64,000 bases of DNA from Sulfobacillus acidophilus (GTDB lineage Bacteria > Bacillota > Sulfobacillia > Sulfobacillales > Sulfobacillaceae): contig PXYV01000003.1 of the NCBI GenBank assembly GCA_003023745.1, positions 1 through 64,000 on the forward strand. Reading direction: 5' to 3'. This document shows, piece by piece, positions 51,799-61,494 of this stretch. The notes beneath the pieces were generated by a model. The model saw only the letters and a list, made by a program, of their open reading frames with translations. It did not search any database and was not told the DNA's origin. Position 1 is the first letter of the stretch. Every line of letters begins with the position of its first letter. Made by a program: the position numbers and the translations under genes.

Positions 51799-52890
51799 AT
51801 GACAAAAGCAGTCAGAGTCCGTGACATCGTGATTGGTGGTGGCGCACCGATTGTGGTTCAAGGCATGACCAAGTCGGATACACGTGATGTTGCCGCCACG
51901 GTAGACGAGATTTTTCGATATGTGGACGTTGGATGTGAGCTGGTTCGGGTGGCAGTTCCTGATATGGAAGCAGCGCAGGCGGTCGGCGAAATTGTGCGTC
52001 GCTCTCCGGTTCCGGTCGTCGCCGACATCCATTTTGATTATAGACTGGCCTTGGAGGTCATTCGCCAAGGCGTGGACAAGTTGCGCCTAAACCCAGGCAA
52101 TATCGGGAATCGCGAGCGGGTTGAAAAAGTGGTGCAGGCAGCCAAAGAACGCTCCATCCCAATTCGCATTGGGGTCAATTCAGGGTCCATTGAAAAAGCC
52201 CTCTTGCACGATTTGGGTCGCACAGCGGAGACGATGGTCGCATCCGCGGCTAAACACATCGAGATTCTCAACGATCTCGACTACGATAACATTGTGGTAT
52301 CGCTCAAAGCGTCTGACGTCCCGACTATGGTCGCCGCATATCGGCTTATGGCCAAACGTTATGACTATCCGCTGCATTTGGGAGTCACGGAAGCGGGAAC
52401 AGTGTTCCAAGGTACGATTAAGTCAGCTGTGGGACTCGGTACGCTTCTGGCTGAGGGCATTGGAGATACCATTCGAGTGTCCCTCACTGCTCCCGGAGAG
52501 GAAGAGATCCGCGTAGCATGGGAGATATTAAAGAGTTTGAAGCTCAGAAACCGGGGAGCCAATTTGGTTGCCTGCCCGACGTGCGGCCGTTTGCAATTTG
52601 ATATGTGGCCGGTAACGGCGGAGCTTGAGCGACGCTTGGCAACGATTGCGGAGCCGATATCAGTGGCCGTGATGGGGTGCGCGGTCAATGGGCCTGGCGA
52701 AGCTCGCGAAGCGGACGTGGGATTGGCTGGAGGGAAAAATATGGGATTGATATTCCGTCACGGGGAAATTGTTCGGCGAGTAGAGCAAGAGGATATGGTT
52801 GAGGAATTGTGGAAGGAAATTTTGGACGCAGCTGAGGAGGTTAAAGCGCGTGGAAAACGTGCTGAAGGAGATCACCCCCAAGTCGGTTGA
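51799..52890 (+). CDS. ispG: 4-hydroxy-3-methylbut-2-enyl diphosphate synthase
   Basis: This 363-residue flavodoxin/ferredoxin-dependent Fe-S enzyme of the MEP pathway has the N-terminal TIM barrel IGGGAPIVVQGMTKSDTRDV, VRVAVPDMEAAQAV, ADIHFDYRLALEVI, LRLNPGNIGNRERV and VTEAGTVFQGTIKSA. The [4Fe-4S] ligands lie in CPTCGR and GCAVNGPGEAREADVG. Length matches the bacterial short form. There is no good ribosome-binding site at normal distance, which suggests the structured leader controls its translation. It overlaps the next gene by about 40 nt. Confidence 0.97.
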   Translation: MTKAVRVRDIVIGGGAPIVVQGMTKSDTRDVAATVDEIFRYVDVGCELVRVAVPDMEAAQAVGEIVRRSPVPVVADIHFDYRLALEVIRQGVDKLRLNPGNIGNRERVEKVVQAAKERSIPIRIGVNSGSIEKALLHDLGRTAETMVASAAKHIEILNDLDYDNIVVSLKASDVPTMVAAYRLMAKRYDYPLHLGVTEAGTVFQGTIKSAVGLGTLLAEGIGDTIRVSLTAPGEEEIRVAWEILKSLKLRNRGANLVACPTCGRLQFDMWPVTAELERRLATIAEPISVAVMGCAVNGPGEAREADVGLAGGKNMGLIFRHGEIVRRVEQEDMVEELWKEILDAAEEVKARGKRAEGDHPQVG

Positions 52891-54280
52891 TTATTCGCAA
52901 TGGTACGTCGATGTGATAAAGAAGGCGGACATGGTCGATTATGCGCCGATCAAAGGGTTTATGGTGATCAAGCCGTATGGTTACCGTATCTGGGAGTTTA
53001 TTCAAGATGCCATGAATGCGGAGTTTCGCGCCACAGGCCATGAAAACGCCTATTTCCCATTGTTGATTCCGGAAAATCTGCTCTTGCGAGAAGCCGAACA
53101 CGTGGAGGGCTTTTCCCCTGAGGTGGCGTGGGTGACCGTTGGCGGTGGTGAAGTGTTGGCAGAACGGCTTGCCGTACGGCCTACTTCGGAGACCATCGTG
53201 GGTGCCATGTATGCGCGCTGGATTCAAAGCTACCGCGACCTGCCTGTGCTAATGAATCAATGGTCCAATGTCGTGCGATGGGAAAAAGCGACCCGACCGT
53301 TCTTACGGACGACAGAGTTTTTGTGGCAAGAAGGCCATACGGTTCATCGCACTGAATCCGAAGCTGAAGCTGAAACCCGGCAACAATTGGAAATCTACCG
53401 ACGAGTAATCGAACAAGAATTGGCGATCCCGGTGATCGCAGGTCGCAAGAGTGCTGGAGAGCGCTTTGCAGGAGCGATTGACACCTACACCCTGGAAGCG
53501 CTAATGGGGGATGGCCGGGCTCTGCAAATTGCCACGTCGCATTTCCTCGGCCAAAATTTCGCCAAAGCCTTCAATATCCAATTTCTCGACGAAGACGGGG
53601 TACAAAAGTACGGTTGGACTACCTCATGGGGAAGCTCGACGCGAATGATTGGTGGTCTGATAATGGTTCATGGTGATGACAAAGGATTAAGGATTCCTCC
53701 GCGCGTCGCTCCATTGCAGGTGGTGATTGTACCGATTACGCGGGGATCGGAGGGAGAACAGGTTCTTCGGTATGCCCGTGAACTTGAGACCCGCTTGAAG
53801 TCCAGGTTTCGGGTGCGGTTGGATGATCGCGCTGAGTATACGCCAGGCTATAAATACAACGATTGGGAAATGCGGGGGGTTCCATTGCGCATCGAGGTCG
53901 GACCGCGAGACGTGGCCAATCAGGCGCTCGTCTTGGCACGACGCGATACTGGCGCCAAGGAAACGGTTTCGCGCGACCGGTTGGAAGAAACCGTCGTCAA
54001 TCAGCTTACGGCAATTCAACACAATTTATTTGCGCAAGCATTGCAGGAGCAGCATCGCAACCGCCGCTCGGTTACACACTACCGGGAGGTGGAAAAATAC
54101 GGATACCGCGGTTTGTTCGATGGTGACTGGTGCGGACGAGAGTCATGCGCTGACACGCTCAAGACTGAAACCGGAATGACAATTCGGTGCTTGCCCTTAG
54201 ACGGCCCGACGATCCAGACCGGGTGTGTCGTATGTGGTCAATTGGCGGTGTCTCACATCGTTTTTGCCCGTGCATATTAG
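52850..54280 (+). CDS. proS: Prolyl-tRNA synthetase (archaeal/eukaryal type, ProS type 3)
   Basis: This 476-residue class II ProRS lacks the bacterial editing insertion and has the archaeal-type C-terminal extension. It carries YGYRIWEFIQDAMN, ENAYFPLLIPENLLLREAEH, VRPTSETIVGAMYARWI, NQWSNVVRWEKATRPFLRT (motif 2), QEGHTVHRTESEAE and GAIDTYTLEALMGDGRALQ. The anticodon-binding domain is followed by a Cys-rich end (DWCGRESC, TIRCLPL, TGCVVCG) fit for zinc. GTG 52850 follows GAGGAGG and lies inside ispG. This type occurs in some Firmicutes and Thermus. Confidence 0.95.
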   Translation: MENVLKEITPKSVDYSQWYVDVIKKADMVDYAPIKGFMVIKPYGYRIWEFIQDAMNAEFRATGHENAYFPLLIPENLLLREAEHVEGFSPEVAWVTVGGGEVLAERLAVRPTSETIVGAMYARWIQSYRDLPVLMNQWSNVVRWEKATRPFLRTTEFLWQEGHTVHRTESEAEAETRQQLEIYRRVIEQELAIPVIAGRKSAGERFAGAIDTYTLEALMGDGRALQIATSHFLGQNFAKAFNIQFLDEDGVQKYGWTTSWGSSTRMIGGLIMVHGDDKGLRIPPRVAPLQVVIVPITRGSEGEQVLRYARELETRLKSRFRVRLDDRAEYTPGYKYNDWEMRGVPLRIEVGPRDVANQALVLARRDTGAKETVSRDRLEETVVNQLTAIQHNLFAQALQEQHRNRRSVTHYREVEKYGYRGLFDGDWCGRESCADTLKTETGMTIRCLPLDGPTIQTGCVVCGQLAVSHIVFARAY

Positions 54281-54318
54281 AGACAAGTCTGGCATTAATT
54301 GGTCGTAGGGGTGGTTTG

Positions 54319-54954
54319 ATGGCAAACCGGGTTTCCGCAATTGTTCCGGCCTATAACGAGTCCCAAAATATCGCCTCGGTGTTGCGGGTACTCACCAACG
54401 TACCCGAAGTCTTCGAGATTATTGTGGTGGATGACGGTTCGAGTGATGATACGGCCGAAATGGCGCGGCAAAACGGGGCAATTGTGGTTTCACTGTCTGA
54501 AAATCAGGGCAAGGGCGGCGCCATGATGGCGGGGGCGGCAGTCGCGCGTGGCGATGTGGTGTTGTTTTTAGATGCTGACTTAGTGGGATTGACCGTCGCT
54601 CATGTGCATGAATTGCTCGTTCCCGTGCTGACGGGAGAGACGGATGCGACCGTTGGCATCTTTGAAGGCGGACGCGCATCAACCGATTGGGCGCAAGCAT
54701 TGGCACCGTTTCTATCCGGTCAACGCGCTCTAAAGCGCCAATTGTTGGTCGGATTTGACCATATCGACATGGCCGGCTATGGCGTCGAATTGCAGTTGCA
54801 CCGACAACTGAAACGCATGGGAATTTCGCCCAAAGAAGTAGTTTTGCACGATGTGACCCAGGTCGTCAAGGAAGAAAAGCTGGGCTTGGTCAAAGGCTTT
54901 TCGGCGCGCATGCGCATGTATTGGGAAATTATCCGGGAAATACCCCGAGTCTAG
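54319..54954 (+). CDS. Family 2 glycosyltransferase
   Basis: This 211-residue GT-A fold transferase has VSAIVPAYNESQNIASVLRV, the nucleotide-binding EIIVVDDGSSDDTAEMA, and the metal-binding DxD-like LFLDADLVGL. It is short and lacks transmembrane helices, so it is cytosolic or peripheral. GKGGAMMAGAAVARGD is the dolichyl-phosphate-mannose-synthase-like element. The acceptor is not readable; DPM1-like or glucosyl-3-phosphoglycerate-type transfer are options. It is between proS and polC, start ATG 54319. Confidence 0.85.
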   Translation: MANRVSAIVPAYNESQNIASVLRVLTNVPEVFEIIVVDDGSSDDTAEMARQNGAIVVSLSENQGKGGAMMAGAAVARGDVVLFLDADLVGLTVAHVHELLVPVLTGETDATVGIFEGGRASTDWAQALAPFLSGQRALKRQLLVGFDHIDMAGYGVELQLHRQLKRMGISPKEVVLHDVTQVVKEEKLGLVKGFSARMRMYWEIIREIPRV

Positions 54955-54979
54955 CGGCAATCATATTGAGGTGTAATTC

Positions 54980-57900
54980 ATGGGGGACAACCGATTTTCA
55001 CACTGGCAGCGGGCGCAGGGATGGGAGGGCGCGCCGCTTTTTGTGGTGGCGGTGAAACTGCTGGAGCGTGAGTTAAGCGTCGAGTGCGTGGGTGAAGTAC
55101 CCGAGCGCGGACTAGAGATGCTGGCGGACTTAGCAACCGATTTGTCGAGGCAATGGCAGGTCACCGTCCGGTTTGTGGTCTCGCCCCGACAGATCGAAGA
55201 AGCCGTTATGCGCGTGTTACCGCCCGCGCTGACAAGGATCATCGGGGAGCATGCGGTGCAGCTACATAGCCAACAACTGACGTTAACGTTTCCCAGTCCA
55301 ATTGCCGAAGCGCTTTTTGTCAAATGGGGCGGGCCGGGGCGGCTGAAACGGGAAATAACCGAACTGCAGAACTACTCCATTGAGACGGTCACAAGCGAGG
55401 TTGAACCCCCGCCCCCGGATCAACCGGTCAGCCTAAACCTGGCGACTATCAGTCAGGACGACGTCATCGGTCGCCTTTCGCAGACGGCCGAGCCGGAACC
55501 GATCAGGCAACTGGCAGACGCAGGGCACGCGGTCGTAGCCGGGCAAATCTTTCAGCGGGACGTCCGCGAGGGTCGGGATGGCTCGCGACACTGGACGTGG
55601 ACGATTACCGATGAGACAAGTGCATTACGGCTGACGTACAGTGAACGCAAAAACACGGCCAAAATCTCGGATGACATGTGGCCAGTAGGAACTCAGGTGC
55701 TTGTCGAAGGAGAGCTTGAACGGGACAAGTTTACGCAAGAACAAGTATTACGTGTCAAAGCGGGAAGGGCCATACCGGTGCCGGCGATTTTAACGCGCGA
55801 TGTTCGCCCACGGGTTGAACTGCATGTGCACACCAAAATGAGCGCCATGGACAGCCTTATCGCGCCGCGCGACCTCTTTCGCGCCGCACAAGAGGCGGGG
55901 ATGTCGGCCGTAGCCGTGGTCGATCACGGTGTCGTCCAGTCCTTTCCGGAGTGGGACAGTTTAGCTCAATCCACGGGTGTGCACGCCCTTTATGGGGTTG
56001 AGGTCTATATGGTTGAATCAGAAGCGTACCCCTTAAGCGGGGGATATGCCAACAACTGGAGAGATCGTCCATTGGTGGTGGTCGATGTCGAGACCACCGG
56101 CCTAAGCCCCCGGAGTCATCAAGTGATTGAATTAGGCGCGGTCAAGCTGGTAGGCGGGCAAATCCAAGAGACGTTTCACCGTCTCGTTCGTCCGCGTCGT
56201 AGCATCTCCAAAGATACCGAACGCATTACGGGCATCACAGAGAAGACTCTCTTGGGCGGTATCTCCGAAGTAGAATTGTGGCAAGAATTTTTTGCCTTTC
56301 TAGGCGATGGTGTTTTAGCGGCCCATAACGCACGGTTTGATATGGGGTTCGTCAGGGCGGGATTTGATCTCGTGTACCCGGGACAAGAGTTTGATCCGCC
56401 GGTGCTTGACACGCTGGCATTGGCACGCGTGGCGGTGCCGGGCCTCAAGAGCTACGGTCTGGAACCTCTGACCAATCATTATCGCATTGCTTTGCCCCAG
56501 CATCATCGAGCGTTGGCGGATGCAGAAGCGACGGCGCACCTCGCCGTGCGGCTGCTCGATGATTTAGGTCAGCGCGCCCCCCAATGGTCCGGCCAGGATT
56601 CTTTACCGTTAAGTCACACCATGGGCCGCCCCGTCCCCGTCACCCTCTTGGTAAAAGACCAAGAGGGTCTCGAAGCATTGTACCGTCTCATCAGCGCATC
56701 GCACTTGCAATTTTTTTATCGCGTACCACGTGTGCCGCGACAGGCTATCGTGCAGGGGCGGCAACATTGGCTAATTGGTTCTTCTTTTCATGATGGAGAG
56801 ATTTCCGAGGCACTCTTTCGCAACGCGTCTCCGAACGAACGCCGCACCCTGGAGCAATTCTATGATTACTGGGAAATTGTGCCGCCTGAGGCAGCGCACA
56901 GCCTGATGGCGGAGGGCGCTTTGGATGGACGAGAGGCGGTGCAGGCGTTTTTGACCGATATTGTGGCTTGGGGGGAAACCGCTAAGCGACCTGTGGTGGC
57001 CGTTTCTGATGCCCATTATCTCCGGCCTGTCCATGCCATTTATCGCGATGTCTTGGCGGCGACGGCCAAGGGGGACTTGCATAATGCCCAGGATGCGCTC
57101 TATCTCCGCAGCGGTTCGGAAATGGAGGAGGAATTGTCGTTTTTGTCGCAAGATCGGCGCGACCGGGTGATTTACAAGGACCCGGAAATGATTGCACAGC
57201 AGTTGCAGCCATTACGCCCGGTGCCGCAAGGGCTGTTTTCACCCAATCTGCCTCAAGCAGAAGAGGTGATCGCGCACGAGCCTTACCGGCGCGCTCGGGA
57301 ATTGTATGGGGAAAACTTGCCGGACATTGTGCAGCGCCGCCTTGACAAAGAAGTGCAGTCAATCGTGTCTCATGGTTTTTCCAGCATTTATTATACAGCG
57401 CACCGATTAGTGCAAAAGTCACTGGACGACGGCTATTTAGTCGGGTCTCGAGGTTCGGTCGGGTCTTCGCTGGTCGCCACCCTACTCAATATTACCGAGG
57501 TCAATCCCTTGCCCCCACATTACCGCTGTCCGGCTTGTCGGTGGTCCGAGTTTGTTACGGATGGCAGTTGTGGCAGTGGCTTTGACTTGCCGCCTAAGTC
57601 CTGCCCTGTCTGTCAAACTCTTCTGCTTTGTGACGGCCAGGACATCCCCTTTGAAACTTTCTTAGGGTTTGAAGGGGACAAGGTGCCTGACATCGATTTG
57701 AACTTCTCAGGCGAATATCAGACCGAAATTCATCGTTATACGGAGGCATTGTTTGGCCAAGGACATGTGTTTCGCGCAGGCACCATCGCCACCATCGCCG
57801 ACAAAACTGCCTTCGGTTTGGTCAAAGCCTGGGCACGTGACCGCGGGCGGGAGCTTTCGGGTGCGGAAATTGACTGGCTGGCGGCGTCGTTAACGGGAGT

Positions 57901-59107
57901 GAAGCGCACTACCGGTCAACACCCGGGTGGACTTATGGTGGTGCCACACGATGACGATATTCATCGGTTTTCTCCTGTTCAGCACCCGGCCGACGATCGC
58001 AATTCAGAGGTCGTGACAACCCATTTTGACTACCACTCAATTGAAGGCCGGTTACTGAAGCTAGACCTACTGGGACACGATGATCCTACGGCTATTCGAA
58101 TGCTGGAAGATTTGACTGGTATTAAGGCGAAAGACGTGCCGTTTCAAGATGAGGCAACGATGAGTTTATTCAGTGGCGTGTCTGCCCTGGGGGTTAGGCC
58201 CGACGACATCAAAAGCCCAGTTGGTTCGTTGGGAATTCCAGAGTTTGGCACGCGCTTTGTCCGCCAGATGTTGCTGGAAACGCGCCCGCGCACGTTTGCC
58301 GAATTGGTCCGTATTTCAGGCTTATCTCATGGTACGGAGGTGTGGACCAACAATGCGCAAGAGTTGATTCGGCAAAAGACCGCGACTTTGTCCGAAGTCA
58401 TTGCAACCCGTGATGACATTATGACCTACTTAATTAGCCGCCATATTGCGCCCAAAACGGCCTTTGCGATTTCCGAATCGGTGCGCAAGGGGCGAGGGCT
58501 TTCCTCGGACATGGCCGACACCATGCGTGCTGCTGGTGTGCCAGAGTGGTACATCGATTCCTGTCGACATATCTCCTACTTGTTTCCTAAAGCGCATGCC
58601 GCTGCATACGTGATGATGGGGTGGCGCATCGCCTGGTTTAAAGTCCATTACCCACTCGCTTATTACGCCACCTATTTTTCCGTACGGGCTGGAGATTTTG
58701 AGCCCGAGGCTGCGCTACGGGGCCTAACCGCCGTGAATCAAGCGCTGTCCAGCATTGAAGAAAAGGGGTCTGAGGCCAGCCCCAAAGAAAAGGGATTGGT
58801 CACGGTGTTGGAGATCATGCGGGAAATGCTGGCACGGGGATATCGATTCAAATCGGTCGATCTCGAGCGTTCCCACGGCACTCGCTTTCTCATTGACCAA
58901 GATGCGCTTGTCATTCCCTTCGCGGCGCTGCCGGGCTTGGGAGTGAACGCGGCCCGCCACATTATCGCAGCCCGGTCGGACCAACCTTTTTTGTCGGTGG
59001 ACGACCTCCGTCAGCGCGCCCGCCTGTCCAAGAGCATTGTTGAGCTGCTGCGGTCCCACGGTGCCCTGAAAGACTTGGGCGAAACCAGTCAGCTTGGCTT
59101 CTTTTAA
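54980..59107 (+). CDS. polC: DNA polymerase III PolC-type alpha subunit
   Basis: This 1375-residue replicative polymerase is characteristic of Firmicutes. Order: N-terminal domain; OB domain (about 175-270); PHP first part (VELHVHTKMSAMDS); inserted DEDDh 3'-5' exonuclease (about 355-530: VVVDVETTGLSPR, AAHNARFDMGF, HRALADAEATAH); PHP second part; polymerase core with GSRGSVGSSLVA, a four-Cys zinc site (CPACRW...CPVCQ), the catalytic DIDLNFSG, and KRTTGQHPGGLMVVP. The C-terminal part has FPKAHAAAYVMMGWRIAWFK, a helix-hairpin-helix and the LGFF-like end (SQLGFF) expected to bind the beta clamp. Slightly shorter than the Bacillus enzyme. Confidence 0.98.
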   Translation: MGDNRFSHWQRAQGWEGAPLFVVAVKLLERELSVECVGEVPERGLEMLADLATDLSRQWQVTVRFVVSPRQIEEAVMRVLPPALTRIIGEHAVQLHSQQLTLTFPSPIAEALFVKWGGPGRLKREITELQNYSIETVTSEVEPPPPDQPVSLNLATISQDDVIGRLSQTAEPEPIRQLADAGHAVVAGQIFQRDVREGRDGSRHWTWTITDETSALRLTYSERKNTAKISDDMWPVGTQVLVEGELERDKFTQEQVLRVKAGRAIPVPAILTRDVRPRVELHVHTKMSAMDSLIAPRDLFRAAQEAGMSAVAVVDHGVVQSFPEWDSLAQSTGVHALYGVEVYMVESEAYPLSGGYANNWRDRPLVVVDVETTGLSPRSHQVIELGAVKLVGGQIQETFHRLVRPRRSISKDTERITGITEKTLLGGISEVELWQEFFAFLGDGVLAAHNARFDMGFVRAGFDLVYPGQEFDPPVLDTLALARVAVPGLKSYGLEPLTNHYRIALPQHHRALADAEATAHLAVRLLDDLGQRAPQWSGQDSLPLSHTMGRPVPVTLLVKDQEGLEALYRLISASHLQFFYRVPRVPRQAIVQGRQHWLIGSSFHDGEISEALFRNASPNERRTLEQFYDYWEIVPPEAAHSLMAEGALDGREAVQAFLTDIVAWGETAKRPVVAVSDAHYLRPVHAIYRDVLAATAKGDLHNAQDALYLRSGSEMEEELSFLSQDRRDRVIYKDPEMIAQQLQPLRPVPQGLFSPNLPQAEEVIAHEPYRRARELYGENLPDIVQRRLDKEVQSIVSHGFSSIYYTAHRLVQKSLDDGYLVGSRGSVGSSLVATLLNITEVNPLPPHYRCPACRWSEFVTDGSCGSGFDLPPKSCPVCQTLLLCDGQDIPFETFLGFEGDKVPDIDLNFSGEYQTEIHRYTEALFGQGHVFRAGTIATIADKTAFGLVKAWARDRGRELSGAEIDWLAASLTGVKRTTGQHPGGLMVVPHDDDIHRFSPVQHPADDRNSEVVTTHFDYHSIEGRLLKLDLLGHDDPTAIRMLEDLTGIKAKDVPFQDEATMSLFSGVSALGVRPDDIKSPVGSLGIPEFGTRFVRQMLLETRPRTFAELVRISGLSHGTEVWTNNAQELIRQKTATLSEVIATRDDIMTYLISRHIAPKTAFAISESVRKGRGLSSDMADTMRAAGVPEWYIDSCRHISYLFPKAHAAAYVMMGWRIAWFKVHYPLAYYATYFSVRAGDFEPEAALRGLTAVNQALSSIEEKGSEASPKEKGLVTVLEIMREMLARGYRFKSVDLERSHGTRFLIDQDALVIPFAALPGLGVNAARHIIAARSDQPFLSVDDLRQRARLSKSIVELLRSHGALKDLGETSQLGFF

Positions 59108-60297
59108 TGACTGGGTTTCGGATTCTGCGCGAGCCGCGCCAGTATCCCGCGGCATTTTGGGGCGCCTTGGCGGCCGAATTAGTTGTGCAAACAGGCTTTG
59201 GAGCAATTTTGCCATTGCTTCCCCAATTCGTGCGCTCGCACGGGTTCCCTTTAGCCGACATGGGATTGATGGCGGCGTCATACGCCGCTGTGTCCTTTCT
59301 GGCCCAAGCCTGGCTTGGCGGTGTCGCGGACCGGTGGGGTCGCAAACGTCTCATGGTTGCAGGGGGTATGGTAGAAACTCTGGGTACAGCGGGATTTCTG
59401 CTGCGCCTGCATCCCGCGGGGTATATTGGGTGCCGAATTTTGCAGGGGGTGGGCAGTGCGGCCGTCGTGCCTGCCGCAAATGCCCTCGTGGCCGACGTGG
59501 TTGATGAGGATCGTCGGGGCCGCGCCTACGGGTTGATGGCTGCAGCCGGCAGTGCCGGTTTTGCCATTGGGCCGATGATGGGTGGAGTGGCGGGTGCCGC
59601 CTGGGGCTTGGCAGCCCCTTTTGTTGTGGGTGTGATCTTAAACCTGATTGCAACAGTGGTCATGATGCTTACGTTGCCGACAACTCGTCTCAATCGTCGG
59701 CCCGTACGGATGGCACACCAGTCACTTTCTCTCTTGTTGCGCCCGATTTGGCCCTATTTTTGGGTGATGTTTGCCTGGATGGGCCTGTCGGGAATGTACG
59801 ATACCACCTGGAGTCTCTATATGGAATCTTTGGGCGCCGGCAAGTGGGTCATTGGCCTATCCTTTACCCTATTTGCGCTGCCGCTCCTACTGTTCAATGT
59901 TCTAGGGGGAAGGTTAGCCGACCGGCGGCTCCAGCGACATTGGATTATCCTTGCCGGCACCGGCTTACAAACCATGACGGTGGCGTTTTACGTGGTGTCG
60001 CACTCGGCTTGGCTGTCAATTGCCGTGTCGGTCCTGGAAGCTGCCGCCATGAGTCTGACCGGACCCGCATTGTCGGCTTCCGTCATGGATACCGTATCAA
60101 GCGAACACTATGGAGCGGTACAAGGGTGGTTTCAGGCCAGTGGCACGCTCGGCGCGGCAATGCTTGCGCTTGCTAGTGGGCCGCTGCTCGTGGGGCACGC
60201 CAACCATCCATTTATCTTGGGGTCAGCGCTATTATTGGTGACCACGCTCGGCGTGGCTGGCGTGTGGCGGCCCTGGCGGCGTCGCACCGAGTTGTGA
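59107..60297 (+). CDS. MFS transporter (multidrug-efflux-like)
   Basis: This 396-residue permease has 12 hydrophobic segments, the MFS motif GGVADRWGRKRLMV between TM2 and TM3 and a partial repeat GGRLADRRLQRHW between TM8 and TM9. ILQGVGSAAVVPAANALVAD and AAAGSAGFAIGPMMGG are typical of the DHA1 drug:H+ antiporter group. The ATG shares one base with the polC stop (TAATG), so it is translated with polC, an unusual partnership. Substrate unknown. Confidence 0.9.
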   Translation: MTGFRILREPRQYPAAFWGALAAELVVQTGFGAILPLLPQFVRSHGFPLADMGLMAASYAAVSFLAQAWLGGVADRWGRKRLMVAGGMVETLGTAGFLLRLHPAGYIGCRILQGVGSAAVVPAANALVADVVDEDRRGRAYGLMAAAGSAGFAIGPMMGGVAGAAWGLAAPFVVGVILNLIATVVMMLTLPTTRLNRRPVRMAHQSLSLLLRPIWPYFWVMFAWMGLSGMYDTTWSLYMESLGAGKWVIGLSFTLFALPLLLFNVLGGRLADRRLQRHWIILAGTGLQTMTVAFYVVSHSAWLSIAVSVLEAAAMSLTGPALSASVMDTVSSEHYGAVQGWFQASGTLGAAMLALASGPLLVGHANHPFILGSALLLVTTLGVAGVWRPWRRRTEL

Positions 60298-60320
60298 GAT
60301 GGCAGCCGTTGTGCTATGAT
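60292..60320 (+). promoter_or_regulatory. Predicted promoter of the nusA-infB operon
   Basis: TTGTGA (60292-60297, overlapping the MFS stop), a 17-base spacer and TATGAT (60315-60320), with TG one base before the -10. Confidence 0.65.
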
Positions 60321-60370
60321 GCTCATAGTTAGAGGTGCAATGGGGGCCTCGTGGGTCTAGTTTGTGACTC

Positions 60371-60398
60371 AGAGTGGGGAGAAAGAGCCCACTCTTTT
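60371..60398 (+). terminator. Terminator-like hairpin in the nusA leader (attenuator?)
   Basis: AGAGTGGG (60371-60378), a nine-base loop and CCCACTCT (60388-60395), followed by TTT. It lies between the predicted nusA promoter and nusA, so part of the transcripts would stop here. It may also end the polC transcripts. Confidence 0.7.
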
Positions 60399-60441
60399 CG
60401 CTTGACAAGGGCCGACCACGGTTTAAGGGAGGACTTCGCCA

Positions 60442-61494
60442 ATGAACAACGAGTTGATGGCGGCGCTAGACGATCTCGAACGGGAAAAGGGCGTCGACAA
60501 GGAAGTTTTGTTTCAAGCCATTGAGTCGGCCTTAATATCCGCTTATCGGAGAAATTTTGGTTCGGCACAAAACGTCCGGGTACATCTCAATCGAGAAACC
60601 GGGGCTACCGAAGTCTATGCACAAAAGACGGTGGTGGCCAAAGCAGAGGACCATCGACTGGAAGTCGGGATTGACGAGGCGTCGGAAATCCGCCCTGGTG
60701 TCATGGAAGGGGACGTCATCGAGTTTGAGATCACCCCCAAGAACTTTGGCCGGATTGCCGCCCAAACTGCCAAGCAAGTCATTGTGCAGCGCATCCGCGA
60801 AGCTGAGCGGGGCATGATTTACGACGAATATGCTGGTCGTGAAGGTGACATCGTGACCGGTATGGTGCAACGCATGGAGCGCGGTTTGGTGTTCATTGAT
60901 TTGGGACGGACCGAAGCCATTCTCATGCCAAGCGAACAAGTGCCCGGTGAATATTTGCGACCCAACGAGCGCGTGAAATTGTACGTCGTTGAAGTGCGCA
61001 AAACGACGAAAGGGCCCCAAGTTTATTTGTCACGCAGTCATCCCGGGTTGATTCGACGTTTGTTTGAACTGGAAGTTCCGGAAATTCATGACGGGGTGGT
61101 TGAAATTCGCGGGTTGGCCCGCGAAGCGGGGGCACGCACTAAAATCGCCGTCTGGGCAGAAGATCCCAATGTCGATCCGGTGGGAGCCTGTGTAGGGGCT
61201 AAGGGTCAAAGGGTTCAAGCCATTGTCAACGAACTGCGGGGCGAAAAGCTTGACATTATTGCCTGGGATCCGGATCCGGCGGTATTCGTTTCCAACGCGT
61301 TGTCACCGGCCCATGTGACAGAGGTCGAAATTGACGAAGGAGCGCGCTCGGCTCGCGCCATCGTGCCCGACAACCAATTGTCTTTGGGAATCGGAAAAGA
61401 GGGTCAAAATGCGCGCCTGGCTGCAAAGCTGACGGGTTGGCGGGTTGACTTGCGACCCGAGTCGCAGGTGGAGCGAGGAGGGTTTTGGGCGTGA
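60442..61494 (+). CDS. nusA: Transcription termination/antitermination factor NusA
   Basis: This 350-residue NusA has the N-terminal RNA-polymerase-binding domain (LMAALDDLEREKGVDKEVLF to about 130), an S1 domain (YAGREGDIVTGMVQRM...LMPSEQVPGE), and two KH domains (KIAVWAEDPNVDPVGACVGA with KGQRVQAIVNEL; then NQLSLGIGKEGQNARLAAKL). The acidic C-terminal repeats of Proteobacteria are absent, as usual in Firmicutes. ATG 60442 follows AAGGGAGG. rimP, normally just upstream, is missing here; the gene overlaps the next by 4 nt. Confidence 0.97.
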   Translation: MNNELMAALDDLEREKGVDKEVLFQAIESALISAYRRNFGSAQNVRVHLNRETGATEVYAQKTVVAKAEDHRLEVGIDEASEIRPGVMEGDVIEFEITPKNFGRIAAQTAKQVIVQRIREAERGMIYDEYAGREGDIVTGMVQRMERGLVFIDLGRTEAILMPSEQVPGEYLRPNERVKLYVVEVRKTTKGPQVYLSRSHPGLIRRLFELEVPEIHDGVVEIRGLAREAGARTKIAVWAEDPNVDPVGACVGAKGQRVQAIVNELRGEKLDIIAWDPDPAVFVSNALSPAHVTEVEIDEGARSARAIVPDNQLSLGIGKEGQNARLAAKLTGWRVDLRPESQVERGGFWA

